Below are positions 49,088 to 59,388 of a DNA stretch of 64,000 nucleotides, piece after piece. Position numbers and translations under genes: made by a program. The notes beneath the pieces were generated by a model. It did not search any database, was not told the DNA's origin, and saw only the letters and a list, made by a program, of their open reading frames with translations. This DNA comes from Burkholderiales bacterium (GTDB lineage: Bacteria; Pseudomonadota; Gammaproteobacteria; Burkholderiales; Burkholderiaceae_C): contig JANYJJ010000004.1 of assembly GCA_025358485.1 (NCBI GenBank), positions 1 through 64,000 on the forward strand, given 5' to 3'. The stretch's first letter is position 1. Each line of letters begins with the position of its first letter.

Positions 49088-50035
49088 TCAAAGCCCCAAG
49101 CCTTCATCAACTCCCAGCGCCAAATTCATGCATTGCACTGCCGCCCCGCTGGCGCCTTTGCCAAGGTTGTCCAAGCGCGCCATCAACATCACCTGCGAAC
49201 CATTGGAAAAAACAAACACCTCCACCCGATTCGTGTCGTTGCAAGCCTGCACATCAAAGAATCCAAGCTCCAATGTGGCTGGATCACGCAGCGGCATCAC
49301 CCGCACAAATGCCTCGCCCGCGTAGTGCGCGCTCAGCGCAGCGTGCAAGCTTTCAGCCCACGCACCGGGCTTCAACTGCGCCACATGCAACGGCACGCTC
49401 ACCGACAAACCTTTGTAGAAATTGCCCACGATCGGTTGAAACACCGGCGGCGCGGTCAGCCCTGTGTGCGCCATCATTTCAGGCAAATGTTTGTGCGCCA
49501 AACCGAGTGCATATGGCCGCGGTGAATGCAATTTCGCGTCCCCTCCCGCTTGGTATTGCTCGATCATCTTTTTACCGCCACCCGAGTAGCCGGTGATGGA
49601 CGTGGCGGAAGTTGGCAACGCAACAGGCACCAGGCCAGCATCCACCAAAGGCCGAATCAACAAGATGAAGGCGCTGGCGTGACAACCGGGGTTGGCAATG
49701 CGCTTGCTGGCGCGAATTTTTTCGCGCTGGCCCTTGGCCAATTCAGGCAAACCAAAAGACCAACCCGGCACGGTGCGGTGCGCCGTGCTGGCGTCAATCA
49801 GGCAGGTTTTAGGGTTGGTCACCAAGGCCGCGGCCTCGATGGCGGCAGCGTCGGGCAGGCATAAAAATGACACGTCAGACGCGTTCAACAACCGCGCGCG
49901 CTCGGTGGCGTCTTTGCGCAATTCGGGTGCAATGCGCAGCACTTCGATGTCAGCGCGTTGCGCCAAGTATTCATGAATGCGCAGGCCGGTTGTGCCCTCT
50001 TGGCCGTCGACGAAAACTTTGAAAGTGGCGGTCAT
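49088..50035 (-). CDS. argC: N-acetyl-gamma-glutamyl-phosphate reductase (type 2)
   Basis: [22 protein letters not shown]...LCLPDAAA...IDASTAHRT...[21 protein letters not shown]. Confidence 0.93.
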   Translation of the reverse strand: MTATFKVFVDGQEGTTGLRIHEYLAQRADIEVLRIAPELRKDATERARLLNASDVSFLCLPDAAAIEAAALVTNPKTCLIDASTAHRTVPGWSFGLPELAKGQREKIRASKRIANPGCHASAFILLIRPLVDAGLVPVALPTSATSITGYSGGGKKMIEQYQAGGDAKLHSPRPYALGLAHKHLPEMMAHTGLTAPPVFQPIVGNFYKGLSVSVPLHVAQLKPGAWAESLHAALSAHYAGEAFVRVMPLRDPATLELGFFDVQACNDTNRVEVFVFSNGSQVMLMARLDNLGKGASGAAVQCMNLALGVDEGLGL

Positions 50036-50062
50036 GAATCCATCCCGTTGGTTAAATCTCTC

Positions 50063-50116
50063 ACCCGTTCGGACTGAGGTGTCGAAGGCCTTCGATACCT
50101 CAGTCCGAACGGGGGG
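50063..50116. repeat. Compact hairpin copy of the dispersed repeat
   Basis: ACCCGTTCGGACTGAGGTGTCGAAGG-CCTTCGATACCTCAGTCCGAACGGGG, near-perfect inverted repeat followed by GTTTTTT. Confidence 0.85.
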
Positions 50117-50226
50117 TTTTTTGTGTTCGATCTAAGAAAAGTATTGAGTCGCAACTTCGTCTTTTTTATGCGCATCCGACGTTCGCCGTGCCTGAGGATA
50201 AGTGACGCATCAACGGCTGAGTCCGT

Positions 50227-51987
50227 TCACTTGAAATCGCGGTACCCAAACTCTCGCATCTGCGGCGCGCACTGAAACGGCACCACCGCGTCCACCGCCA
50301 ACGGCACACCGCAGGCGTCAAAAAATGGCTGGGCATCGAGGTTGCGAAATTCAATCAAACGCTGCGCAAGGGCTCGGGCACGAGGCGCATCACCGGCTTC
50401 GTTGAAAGCGGTGGCCCAAGTCGTCATCAAACGCGTGTCCAACAAATAATGCGAAGCGACTTTGAACGACGCCATCTCGTCAGACGGGCGCGCCGCGCTG
50501 GTCACCGCCGCGTAGTGGGCGTGGTGGTCAAAAAACCAACTGCGTTTGCCCTCGGCAATGCGCTCGGCCAACGACAACGCTTCATCGCCTGGGCTGAAGA
50601 TCACCACCACGCGAAGGTAGTCGTACAGCGATGCGAAAGAGCCGCCCAGCATCAGCAATGACGCCAACACCACGGGACGTGTGCGGTTTGACGAACTGGC
50701 AGGCTTTTGAACCACGCCTTGGTTCGCATTGGCCAAACACAGCCCCAACGCAAACGCCGTCGGCAGCAAAAAGTAGGCGTACCACAGCGGATATTCCAAC
50801 TGGCTGTGCAGCGCCATCATCAGCACCATCATGAAGGCGACCGTGCGCATCGGCGCGTCGGCGCTGACCTTGTCTCGGCTGCCACGCCACGCGCGCCACA
50901 TCGCAAACATCAGCAGCGACAACACCGCCACCGTCAACGGCAAACCCAGCTCTACCCCCAACTGCAACGGCAGGTTGTGGGTGTGATCAAAGAACGCATG
51001 CGGGCGCTTGGGGAATGGGGTCAACGACCACGCAAAGTTGAACTCACCAAAGCCCACGCCAAACCACGGGTGCTGCGCAATCAGGCTCAAGGTGTTGGCC
51101 CAAATGCCAAAGCGCGAGCTCGACAGGTCGCCGTCGGCCGTCAAACGCGCTGCCGCGCCAAACACCTGATGGCTCTGCCGCGCCCATTCGGTCGCACCCC
51201 ACCAACACAGCGCGTAGACCACCGGCGACAACAACAACATCAAGCGCACTGAACGCGGGCGCTGCTTGTCCAACGCGCCCCACAGCGCCAACACGATCAC
51301 GCCCAAGGTGCCGGTGCGCGAAGCGCTCAACACCAAGCCCAGCATGAACAAGCTGCCCAGCGTGGCTGCCACGGTGCGGTGAATGCGGCCGGTTTCCAAC
51401 ATCCACACCAGGGCCAACGCCGCCCACAACAACAAGCTGCTCAGGTGATTGGGCTGCCGCAAATTGCCACTGGCCCGGCCCGGCACCGAAGCAGTGGCGA
51501 TCCAGTGGCCGTCCGCCCACTGCGGTGCAAAAACTTGCACCATGCCCACCAAGGTACTGAGCACGCCGGTCACGATGAGCGCGATGCAAAACGCGTTGAA
51601 GGCAGATGCGCCGTGGCCTTCTCGGGCCACTGCGGCGGCGACCCACAGCACCAACATTGCAGAGGCGATCACGCCCATTGCCGACAGCGTCAGGCCCAAG
51701 GGCAAGCCAGCGAAGTGCCAAGAGCCAATCACCGACAAAAGCATCAAGCCCAACGCGCCAAGCGATGCCGCAAACGCGCCGCGAGGTCGGTGAACCGCCA
51801 TGGCTGTGGTGGCGCTCATTACCAAAGCAAGCACCGCCCAGCCGATCAGCGAGGTGGCCTGATTGAGAAAGGTGGCCGATGGCGCGAGGTTGAAGGCCAA
51901 CAAACTGGGCACGGCAACAGCCAGAGCCGTCACGGCGATCCACATGGCGTTGATGTCAGGTTTGAGCGCGGGAGAGTTGGCATGCAT
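50227..51987 (-). CDS. PglL-family protein O-oligosaccharyltransferase / O-antigen ligase-like
   Basis: Polytopic 586 aa; GVGFGEFNFAWSLTPFPKRPHAFFDHTHNLPLQLGVELGLP and HSQLEYPLWYAYFLLPTAFALGL. Confidence 0.85.
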   Translation of the reverse strand: MHANSPALKPDINAMWIAVTALAVAVPSLLAFNLAPSATFLNQATSLIGWAVLALVMSATTAMAVHRPRGAFAASLGALGLMLLSVIGSWHFAGLPLGLTLSAMGVIASAMLVLWVAAAVAREGHGASAFNAFCIALIVTGVLSTLVGMVQVFAPQWADGHWIATASVPGRASGNLRQPNHLSSLLLWAALALVWMLETGRIHRTVAATLGSLFMLGLVLSASRTGTLGVIVLALWGALDKQRPRSVRLMLLLSPVVYALCWWGATEWARQSHQVFGAAARLTADGDLSSSRFGIWANTLSLIAQHPWFGVGFGEFNFAWSLTPFPKRPHAFFDHTHNLPLQLGVELGLPLTVAVLSLLMFAMWRAWRGSRDKVSADAPMRTVAFMMVLMMALHSQLEYPLWYAYFLLPTAFALGLCLANANQGVVQKPASSSNRTRPVVLASLLMLGGSFASLYDYLRVVVIFSPGDEALSLAERIAEGKRSWFFDHHAHYAAVTSAARPSDEMASFKVASHYLLDTRLMTTWATAFNEAGDAPRARALAQRLIEFRNLDAQPFFDACGVPLAVDAVVPFQCAPQMREFGYRDFK

Positions 51988-52283
51988 GCGTGCATTTTCA
52001 CTGGACGAGTGGAAACGCGCGTCTGTCCCAATACTGTTTGTTTAGCGCAGAACACAAACAAAACCCGTTCGGGCTGAGGTGGCTGTTCCGATCATCCTGA
52101 GGTATCGAAGGAAGGAAGCCTCGCTCTAACTCGGAGCTTTCACCCGCTTCCATCGCAACCTAAAAAATTCAGCCTCATGCTTGCCCACCGCGTCTGCGTC
52201 GCCCACCGATCACGTTGAGGCTTGGCAGACCCGTGCGCTGTCGCACGGAACGCAGTTTGGACGTTGATTCAATTTCGCGGGCA

Positions 52284-52634
52284 TCAAAAGAAGCCATCGA
52301 GCCGCAAGAACCCTGCGGGAACTCCGCTGGAGTCCATCAACGTGACCCAATCGCCGCGCGCCATCACTGGCAAAAACTTGGCGTCTGCCGCATTCATTTT
52401 CAGATCAAACAAGATGCGGTTGATCTCCGCGGCGCGGTCAGGGTAGTGTTTGAGCAGCAACGAGACCGGGCGCGCACGGGCCAGCGCCTGTGCTTTCGAC
52501 TCGCTGTAGGGCTGCCAAAAGGTGGGCCGTTGGCCTATGTCCATGCCGTCGATGCCTTTGAAAATTGCATCGTCTTTGTCGGGGCCGGGGATGGACTTTC
52601 TCGTGCCGAGCAGCCAAGGACCTGTCAGCGGCAA
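52284..52634 (-). pseudogene. C-terminal part of a TfpX/TfpZ-like type IV pilin accessory protein (apparently truncated)
   Basis: 116 aa ...GIDGMDIGQRPTFWQPYSESKAQALARARPVSLLLKHYP...FLPVMARGDWVTLMDSSGVPAGFLRLDGFF; lacks the expected N-terminal TM half. Confidence 0.55.
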
Positions 52635-52675
52635 TCGGCGAAATTCTGGCCTTGCTCCTTGGCTTCATCAGCCGC

Positions 52676-52703
52676 CAAAAGAAAAAGCCGCCCGAAGGCG
52701 GCC
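52676..52703 (-). terminator. Terminator downstream of pilin gene
   Basis: GCCGCC-CGAA-GGCGGC hairpin; minus-strand T-tract (AAAAGAAAAA on +). Confidence 0.75.
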
Positions 52704-52724
52704 TGCTCGGTTGGAGCGTATGCC

Positions 52725-53201
52725 TTAAACGCCTGGGCATTCTTTCGGAGTGATCTTGAGCGCAGCATTGCTGGCACATGTCCAAGCACCTGTGCCGCCG
52801 CCAGTGCCTGACGTGTCAGCAGTGCGGGTCCAAGTGACGGTTTTGCCCAGAACTTGTCCATTGCCCTTCATCGTGCAAAGAACGGCGCCAGCGGTCATCG
52901 AAGCCGCCGTCGTTCCGCTGAAGCCCGTGTAAGAAATTGCGCAGCGGGAGGTTGACGCCAGCACACCCAGGTCTGTTATTGCAGAAGGGATCGTCCCACC
53001 GGAAATCTTGTCTTCCATGTTCGTCTTGGCCGGGCTGATTTCTGCCAAGCTGGCGGTCACTTGCGACTTGGCGATGTAGTCCTGATAAGCAGGCAGCGCC
53101 ACAGCGGCCAGGATGCCGATAATTGCCACGACGATCATCAGTTCGATCAGCGTGAAGCCTTGTTGGGCGCTTTTCTTGGCAAGTGCGTATGTACGGTTCA
53201 T
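52725..53201 (-). CDS. pilA: Type IV pilin major subunit (PilA-like)
   Basis: [37 protein letters not shown] prepilin motif; C-terminal Cys pair. Start set at [10 protein letters not shown]. Confidence 0.92.
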   Translation of the reverse strand: MNRTYALAKKSAQQGFTLIELMIVVAIIGILAAVALPAYQDYIAKSQVTASLAEISPAKTNMEDKISGGTIPSAITDLGVLASTSRCAISYTGFSGTTAASMTAGAVLCTMKGNGQVLGKTVTWTRTADTSGTGGGTGAWTCASNAALKITPKECPGV

Positions 53202-53587
53202 GTTCAATCTCCAGAGGTTTATAGAGGGTTGGGTTGGGTTTCTAACGAAGGATGTATTGCGAATCGCGTGCCAGCTGAATTGGGGCCGTTTTGTGTGGCT
53301 TATGTCCGGATCGCTGACACGAAATGTCACAAGCTGGCTGACTGAGACGCTGCTGAATGAACATCCGCTGAAAACGAGGTGACCAAATTGGTCAGCTTGG
53401 CTTGCTTCGGCGACTTGCGTGGCGATAGCGCAGCCGCAGGCTTTCAAAAATCGATGAACCATGGACAGCCGGCTTGTGTCTGCCCAAATCCAATGCGCGC
53501 AAAAGTTGGCTGCGCAGTTTTTTTGCTTGCTTTTTGCAGTTGCAAACCCTTGATCCGCACTTGATCTTCACTTCATTTGAGCCACCC

Positions 53588-54085
53588 ATGACACGACGAT
53601 TTTTCTTGTCTGCACTGAGCGCCTTGGGCTTGTCGAGCCAAAGCCAAACGGCGAGCGCAGCGTCTGCCGCGACCACCTCACCGCGCACCGATGCGTTGAT
53701 CTTGAGTGAGGCCGATTGGAAGCAGCGCTTGACGCCCGCGCAGTACGACGTGCTGCGCCAAGCAGGCACCGAGCGGCCGCATTCGAGTGCGCTGAACGCT
53801 GAAAAACGCGCTGGCACGTTTGTCTGTGCGGGCTGCGCGCTGCCTTTGTTCGACGCCAACATGAAGTTTGAAAGCGGCACCGGCTGGCCTAGTTTTTTCA
53901 CTTCGCTGCCCGATGCGTTCGCTACCACCACCGATTTCAAAATGATCGTGCCGCGCACCGAATACCACTGCGCACGTTGCGGCGGGCACCACGGCCATGT
54001 GTTCAACGACGGCCCGCGGCCCACCGGCAAACGCTATTGCAACAACGGCGTGGCGTTGAAGTTTGTGGCCGAGAAAAAAGCATGA
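53588..54085 (+). CDS. msrB: Peptide-methionine (R)-S-oxide reductase, likely exported
   Basis: CAGCALPLFDANMKFESGTGWPSF...RTEYHCARCGGHHGHVFNDGP...RYCNNGVALKF; N-terminal MTRRFFLSALSALGL signal. Confidence 0.93.
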   Translation: MTRRFFLSALSALGLSSQSQTASAASAATTSPRTDALILSEADWKQRLTPAQYDVLRQAGTERPHSSALNAEKRAGTFVCAGCALPLFDANMKFESGTGWPSFFTSLPDAFATTTDFKMIVPRTEYHCARCGGHHGHVFNDGPRPTGKRYCNNGVALKFVAEKKA

Positions 54086-54269
54086 CGCGGCTTGGCCAGC
54101 CTGTCGGCCAAGTCAACGCGGGATGCGATGCCACAGCAATTGTCGGGCGGGCACGCGTTGCATAGAACTGATCGAGGCGCGACCGGGTTCATGACTTCTG
54201 GCTGGCCAGTGGGAAGCAGAAAAGCAAAGTGCGGCCTGTACGCTTAGGCACCCGACTGCAAGCCGCCTG

Positions 54270-56348
54270 ATGCAAACGCACACCGTATTCCCCACCCTCA
54301 ACCCAGCGCAACTCGAAGCCGTTCACCACCTCACCGGCCCGTGCCTCGTGCTGGCGGGCGCGGGGTCGGGCAAGACGCGGGTGATCGTGCACAAAATCGC
54401 GCGGTTGCTGCAAGCGGGCTACGAGCCGGGGCAAATTGCAGCCATCACTTTCACCAACAAGGCGGCGCAGGAAATGCGCGAGCGGGCCAAAGAACTGGTG
54501 GGGCCGAAGGCGGCCAAGCACTTGGTCATCAGCACGTTTCACTCGCTGGGCGTGCGCATATTGCGGGCCGAAGGCGCGAAGTTGGGGCTGAAGGAAAAGT
54601 TCAGCATCTTGGACAGTGACGATGTGCTTTCCATATTGAAAGACGCCGGCGCCAGCACCGACAACGCCTTGGCGCGACGCTGGCAATGGACCATCAGCGC
54701 CTGGAAAAACCAAGGCTTGAACAGCGCCCAAGCTGAGGCTGCGGCCGAGGACGACGACGACCGCGTGGCCGCGCGCATCATGCAGCGCTACGAAGAACGC
54801 TTGGCTGCTTACCAAGCCGTTGACTTCGACGACTTGATCGCCCTGCCCCACAAATTGCTGCTGCGCGATGAAGCCGTGCGCGCCAAATGGGAGGCCACGC
54901 TGCGCTATGTGTTGGTAGACGAGTACCAAGACACCAACGCCATTCAGTACGAGCTGCTGAAGTCCATCGTCGGCGAGCGCGCTTTGTTCACCGCCGTGGG
55001 CGACGACGACCAAAGCATCTACGGCTGGCGCGGCGCGACCATCGACAACTTGAAGCGCTTGCCGCAGGAATATCCGCTGCTCAAGGTGATTGCGCTGGAG
55101 CAGAACTACCGCTCCACCGGCAACATCCTGCGCGCCGCCAACAATGTGATTGGCAACAACCCCAAACTGTTTGAGAAGAAGTTGTGGAGCGCGTTTGGCG
55201 ACGGCGAACCGGTGCGCGTGGTGGAGTGCGACGGCGAGGAACACGAGGCCGAGCGCACCGTGGCGCGCATACAGGCGCTGCGTGGAGGTGCTGCAACTGC
55301 CTCCGATTCAGCACAAGTCGAGCTGAAAGACTTCGCGGTGCTGTACCGCGCCAACCACCAAGCGCGCGTGTTTGAGAAGGCGCTGCGCAAAGCCAACATC
55401 GCCTACAAAGTGTCAGGCGGGCAAAGCTTTTTTGACCGCGCCGAAATCAAAGACCTGTGCGCTTGGCTGCGCTTGTTGGTGAACCCCGACGACGACCCGG
55501 CGTTTTTGCGCTCCGTGACCACGCCCAAGCGCGGCATTGGCACGCAGACGCTGACCGCTTTGGGCGAGTTCGCGTCGAAGTGGAAAACGTCCTTGTTCGA
55601 AGCTTTGTTCGCGCAGAGTTTGGGCACCGCCATCAGCGCGCGCGCCATCGGCGGCTTGCATGAATTTGGTCGCTGCGTGAACGATTTGGAGTACCGCGCC
55701 CGCCACACCGTGGGCGCTGAAGACGCCAAGGTTTTTTTGATGGGCTGGTTGAAAGACCTGGACTACGAGAAGCATTTGCTCGACGGCGAAGACAGCGAAA
55801 AACTGGCCGCCAGCCGCTGGAGCAATGTGCTGGATTTTGTGGACTGGATCGCCAAGCGCTGCGGTGGTCAGATTGAAAACGACGGCGGCTTGAGTGTGGA
55901 AGTCGAGCGCAAAAGCGTGCTCGACGTCGCGCAAACCATCTCGGTCATCATCAGTTTGGCCGAGCGCGGCGACGATCAAAACGTGGTGACGCTGAGCACT
56001 CTGCACGCCGCCAAAGGCTTGGAGTGGCCGCACGTGATGTTGTCGGGCGTGAACGAAGGCTTGCTGCCGTTTCGATCTGAAGACGACGATATGACCGAAG
56101 AGCGTTTGGAAGAGGAACGCCGCCTGATGTACGTGGGCATCACACGTGCGCGCACCACCTTGAGCATCAACATGCTGCGCCGCCGCAAGCGCGGCCGCGA
56201 CACGATTCAAGGCGTGCCCAGCCGCTTCATTGCCGAGATGAAGTTGGACGAAAACACCGCCCGCGAAGACCCGCGAGACAAGCTCAAAGCGCTGCGCGCG
56301 GCGGCGGCGTTGCGGGCGGAAAAGGCCAGCAAGTTGCCGACGGATTGA
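54270..56348 (+). CDS. rep: UvrD/Rep-family ATP-dependent DNA helicase
   Basis: LNPAQLEAV, AGAGSGKTRVIVHKIARLL, DEYQDTN, GDDDQSIYGWRGA, STLHAAKGLEWPHVML, VGITRARTTL. Confidence 0.93.
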   Translation: MQTHTVFPTLNPAQLEAVHHLTGPCLVLAGAGSGKTRVIVHKIARLLQAGYEPGQIAAITFTNKAAQEMRERAKELVGPKAAKHLVISTFHSLGVRILRAEGAKLGLKEKFSILDSDDVLSILKDAGASTDNALARRWQWTISAWKNQGLNSAQAEAAAEDDDDRVAARIMQRYEERLAAYQAVDFDDLIALPHKLLLRDEAVRAKWEATLRYVLVDEYQDTNAIQYELLKSIVGERALFTAVGDDDQSIYGWRGATIDNLKRLPQEYPLLKVIALEQNYRSTGNILRAANNVIGNNPKLFEKKLWSAFGDGEPVRVVECDGEEHEAERTVARIQALRGGAATASDSAQVELKDFAVLYRANHQARVFEKALRKANIAYKVSGGQSFFDRAEIKDLCAWLRLLVNPDDDPAFLRSVTTPKRGIGTQTLTALGEFASKWKTSLFEALFAQSLGTAISARAIGGLHEFGRCVNDLEYRARHTVGAEDAKVFLMGWLKDLDYEKHLLDGEDSEKLAASRWSNVLDFVDWIAKRCGGQIENDGGLSVEVERKSVLDVAQTISVIISLAERGDDQNVVTLSTLHAAKGLEWPHVMLSGVNEGLLPFRSEDDDMTEERLEEERRLMYVGITRARTTLSINMLRRRKRGRDTIQGVPSRFIAEMKLDENTAREDPRDKLKALRAAAALRAEKASKLPTD

Positions 56349-56418
56349 GGTGATTTATCAGCGCTTGAAAGCGGTTCACTGAACACAAGCCAGGTTTTTT
56401 TACTCAGCGCACGACACC

Positions 56419-56545
56419 CAACCCGTTCGGGCTGAGGTATCCCCATTTGGGTTGCGCTAATCCCGTTCGGGCTGAGGTATCGAAGCCTTGGCGTTCCACC
56501 AGGCAAGCTGTGTCCTTCGATACCTCAGGACGAACGGGACAACCA
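56419..56545. repeat. Dispersed repeat cluster (tandem copy 1)
   Basis: CCCGTTCGGGCTGAGGTATCGAAGCCTTGGCGTTCCACCAGGCAAGC...CCTTCGATACCTCAGGACGAACGGG. Confidence 0.85.
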
Positions 56546-56695
56546 CCTCAGGACGAACCGGTTGTTTTGTGCGGGCTTGTGTGTGCGCGACTCCGAAAGT
56601 GCAGGACTTCGACAAGCTCAGTTTGAGCGGAATTTTTTACTTCACGTCCAAAACCCAACCCAGCTAGAAAACCCAACGCCGTTACAAAACCAGAC

Positions 56696-56825
56696 CCCGT
56701 TCGGGCTGAGGTATCGAAGCCTTGGCGTTCCACCAAGCAGGCCTTCCTTCCTTCGATACCTCAGGATGATCGGGGAAGACCACCTCAGGATGATCGGAAA
56801 AACCACCTCGGGACGAACGGGCTGT
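56696..56825. repeat. Dispersed repeat cluster (tandem copy 2)
   Basis: CCCGTTCGGGCTGAGGTATCGAAGCCTTGGCGTTCCACCAAGCAGGC...CCTTCGATACCTCAGGATGATCGGGG, shares the CCTTGGCGTTCCACCA core with copy 1. Confidence 0.85.
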
Positions 56826-56906
56826 TTTGTGCGGGACTGAATGTGCGGAACTCCGACAAGCCCAATCCAAACGGGTTGCGGCCAACGGTAGAAACTCAAC
56901 AAAGCC

Positions 56907-57695
56907 TCACCAAGCCACCTCGCGTCCCATCTGATCGAAGAAGCCACCGCTGACATCGGGCGATAAATCATCCAGCAGCGCCAACATCCGCTGTGCCGAG
57001 ACTTCGGGGGTTTGCACATCCAAACCCGATTTGGCAAACGGTGACGACAACCCGGTGTCCACGGTGCCGGGGTGCAGCGCCACGCACAGGGCGTGCGGTC
57101 GCGAGCGCTTCAGCTCAATCGCTGCGGTGTGCAACATTTGGTTCAACGCGGCCTTGCAGGTGCGGTAGCTGTACCAGCCGCCCAAGCTGTTGTCGGTGAT
57201 GCTGCCCACGCGCGCGGACAAGGCCGCGAACGCGCTTTTGCCTTGGACGGCCAGCAAAGGCAAAAAGTGCTTCATCACCAAAGCCGGACCGATCACGTTG
57301 ACGGCGAAGGCGTGTTGCAAATGCGCGGCGTTCAATTGACGCAGCGCCTTCTCAGGCGTGTGGCCGTGGCCATGCAAAAAGCCGGTCGCGACGATCACCA
57401 AACGCAGCGGCAGCTCCAACGCCGCCACGGCGCGCGCTGCTGCCTCAACGCTGGCTTCGGCCGTGATGTCGATAGGAATGCTGGAGGGCCCCGCCGCGTG
57501 GCGACTCAAAGCCAAAGTCTGGCTGTAACGGGCATCGGTTCGAAGCTGCGCACTGAGCGCCTGACCGATGCCGCCGGTGGCACCAATGACCACCGCCAAA
57601 CCGCCAGGCGGGATGGGGTGGCGGCTCAGCTTGGTTGCGCTGCCGTCACGGCCAACGTCGTTGCCAATCCCACCGTTACCGCCACCGCCAGTCAC
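56907..57695 (-). CDS. SDR-family NAD(P)-dependent oxidoreductase
   Basis: LAVVIGATGGIGQALSAQL (glycine motif), YSYRTCKAALNQML active site; start uncertain. Confidence 0.85.
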   Translation of the reverse strand: MTGGGGNGGIGNDVGRDGSATKLSRHPIPPGGLAVVIGATGGIGQALSAQLRTDARYSQTLALSRHAAGPSSIPIDITAEASVEAAARAVAALELPLRLVIVATGFLHGHGHTPEKALRQLNAAHLQHAFAVNVIGPALVMKHFLPLLAVQGKSAFAALSARVGSITDNSLGGWYSYRTCKAALNQMLHTAAIELKRSRPHALCVALHPGTVDTGLSSPFAKSGLDVQTPEVSAQRMLALLDDLSPDVSGGFFDQMGREVAW

Positions 57696-57703
57696 TTATC
57701 CGA

Positions 57704-58024
57704 TCAAGCCGCCTTTTTGGCGTAGGCGCTGCACCAGCCGGTGGCGGCCACTTGCTTGCCTGCGAACAGTGGGCAGCCGCCCGCTTTGTCTGCGGCCTTG
57801 CCTTGGTACAGCGCGCAACTGGCGCAGTTCTGAGTGGCCAGGTGCTTGGGGTACTTCGCGGCGTCGACCTTGGTGGTGTCGGATTTGTAACCGAGCGCCA
57901 CGCCTTGCGGGTCGGTATCGGCCACGAGGGCACCGGTTTGTGCTGAAGCGCGTGCGGCCATCAAGCCGGTGGCACCAGCAGCAGCAACTTGCATCATGAA
58001 AACGCGACGTGAGGATGTGGTCAT
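57704..58024 (-). CDS. High-potential iron-sulfur protein (HiPIP)
   Basis: Tat-like SSRRVFMMQVAAAGATGL; NCASCALYQGKAADKAGGCPLFAGKQVAATGWCSAY Cys pattern. Confidence 0.92.
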   Translation of the reverse strand: MTTSSRRVFMMQVAAAGATGLMAARASAQTGALVADTDPQGVALGYKSDTTKVDAAKYPKHLATQNCASCALYQGKAADKAGGCPLFAGKQVAATGWCSAYAKKAA

Positions 58025-58320
58025 AAAAATACTCCGAGAGGATTAAAAAAGTCATGGACAGAACAACCTCTGAGCTTGCCACGGTTTGGCTTGACCTTCG
58101 GTTTTTGCACCGTTTGGTTAGTAATTTGGTCGGGATTAACGCCACGTCCGTTTGCAGCTCTGACGCCTCTCCTCCTCCCAGCGCCTCGCTTACATTTTTC
58201 GGGGGTGTTTGTTTCAAGCGCTGCTGATTCGTAAGCCGAGTAAGGCCAGGCAAAAGTGCTGGGGCGGCGCAAACATTGCGGGTGCAATGCGATTCCTTTT
58301 AACAACATCGAAGGTTCTTC

Positions 58321-58662
58321 ATGTTCCAACACACCAACTTCATCCGTCACTCACTTTTGGCTGGCTTGACCAGCGTGGCCCTGGTGGCGGTTGCCCAAAC
58401 CCCGGCACCCGCGGCGCCTGCCGCCACACCTACACCCGCACCCGCACCCAAGGCGACAACTTCGGCACCTTCGGCCAAGGACAAAGCTGCTATGGAAGTG
58501 GCGTTCTCGCGTGCCGACACCAACGGCGACGGCAAACTGTCAAAAGAAGAGGCCGCGCGCATGCCGGCGATTGCAGCCAAGTTTGAAGCGCTCGACACCA
58601 ACAACGACGGCAGCCTGAGCATGGACGAGTTCTCGGTGGGCTACATGTCCGCCGCGAACTGA
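58321..58662 (+). CDS. Exported EF-hand domain protein
   Basis: Signal peptide; two EF loops DTNGDGKLSKEE and DTNNDGSLSMDEF. Confidence 0.88.
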   Translation: MFQHTNFIRHSLLAGLTSVALVAVAQTPAPAAPAATPTPAPAPKATTSAPSAKDKAAMEVAFSRADTNGDGKLSKEEAARMPAIAAKFEALDTNNDGSLSMDEFSVGYMSAAN

Positions 58663-58714
58663 CAGCGCTCGCTTGCGCTGGGGCTGAGCTTGTTGAAGAC
58701 CAGCCCTTTTTCGC

Positions 58715-59302
58715 TCAATCGGAATCGCGAGCCACATCACGCGCCAGACGCTCGCTTTTCCAATACACATCATCACCGCCCAAACCGTCAAGGTTGGCGC
58801 GGTTCAACACGCGGGCCAACACGAACAGCAAGTCACTGAGTCGGTTCAGGTAGTGACGCGGCTCGTTGCGGATGGCCTCTGTAGCGCTCAAGGCCACCAA
58901 GGTGCGTTCGGCCCGCCGCGCCACCGTGCGAGCTACGTGGGCGATGGACGCGCTTCGCGTGCCTGCGGGCAAGATGAATTCTTTCAAGCGCGGCAGGGCG
59001 TCGTTGTAGTGCAGCAATGCCTCGTCCAGATCAATCACGGCTTGCGCTTTCAACAGCTCGTAGCCGGGGATGGACAGCTCGCCGCCGAGGTTGAACAGCT
59101 CATGCTGAATGACTCCCAGCAGCGCGCGCAGATCGTCAGGCAAAGGCTCGGCCAACAGCACGCCGAGCGTGGAGTTGAGCTCGTCCACATCGCCCATGGC
59201 CTGCACCCGCAAATGGCTTTTCGGCACGCGCGTGCCGTCGCCCAAGCCGGTGCTGCCATCGTCGCCGGTGCGGGTGGTGATTTGTGTGAGTCGGTTGGAC
59301 AT
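58715..59302 (-). CDS. Cob(I)yrinic acid a,c-diamide adenosyltransferase (PduO-type)
   Basis: TRTGDDGSTGLGDGTRVPKSHLRVQAMGDVDELNS...ARTVARRAERTLVAL...YLNRLSDLLFVLAR. Confidence 0.92.
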   Translation of the reverse strand: MSNRLTQITTRTGDDGSTGLGDGTRVPKSHLRVQAMGDVDELNSTLGVLLAEPLPDDLRALLGVIQHELFNLGGELSIPGYELLKAQAVIDLDEALLHYNDALPRLKEFILPAGTRSASIAHVARTVARRAERTLVALSATEAIRNEPRHYLNRLSDLLFVLARVLNRANLDGLGGDDVYWKSERLARDVARDSD

Positions 59303-59388
59303 GCAGGCTCTCAGGGGTGGGAAATGACGCCGCAGCAGTGTATCGGCGCGCGCTAAAGTGAAGCCTTGCAAAGTTCAGGAGACTCTCG

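Noticed and set aside
54341-54619. Alternate-frame ORFs inside the rep helicase and similar small internal ORFs
   Set aside because: Overlapping frames inside strongly supported genes, no independent evidence.
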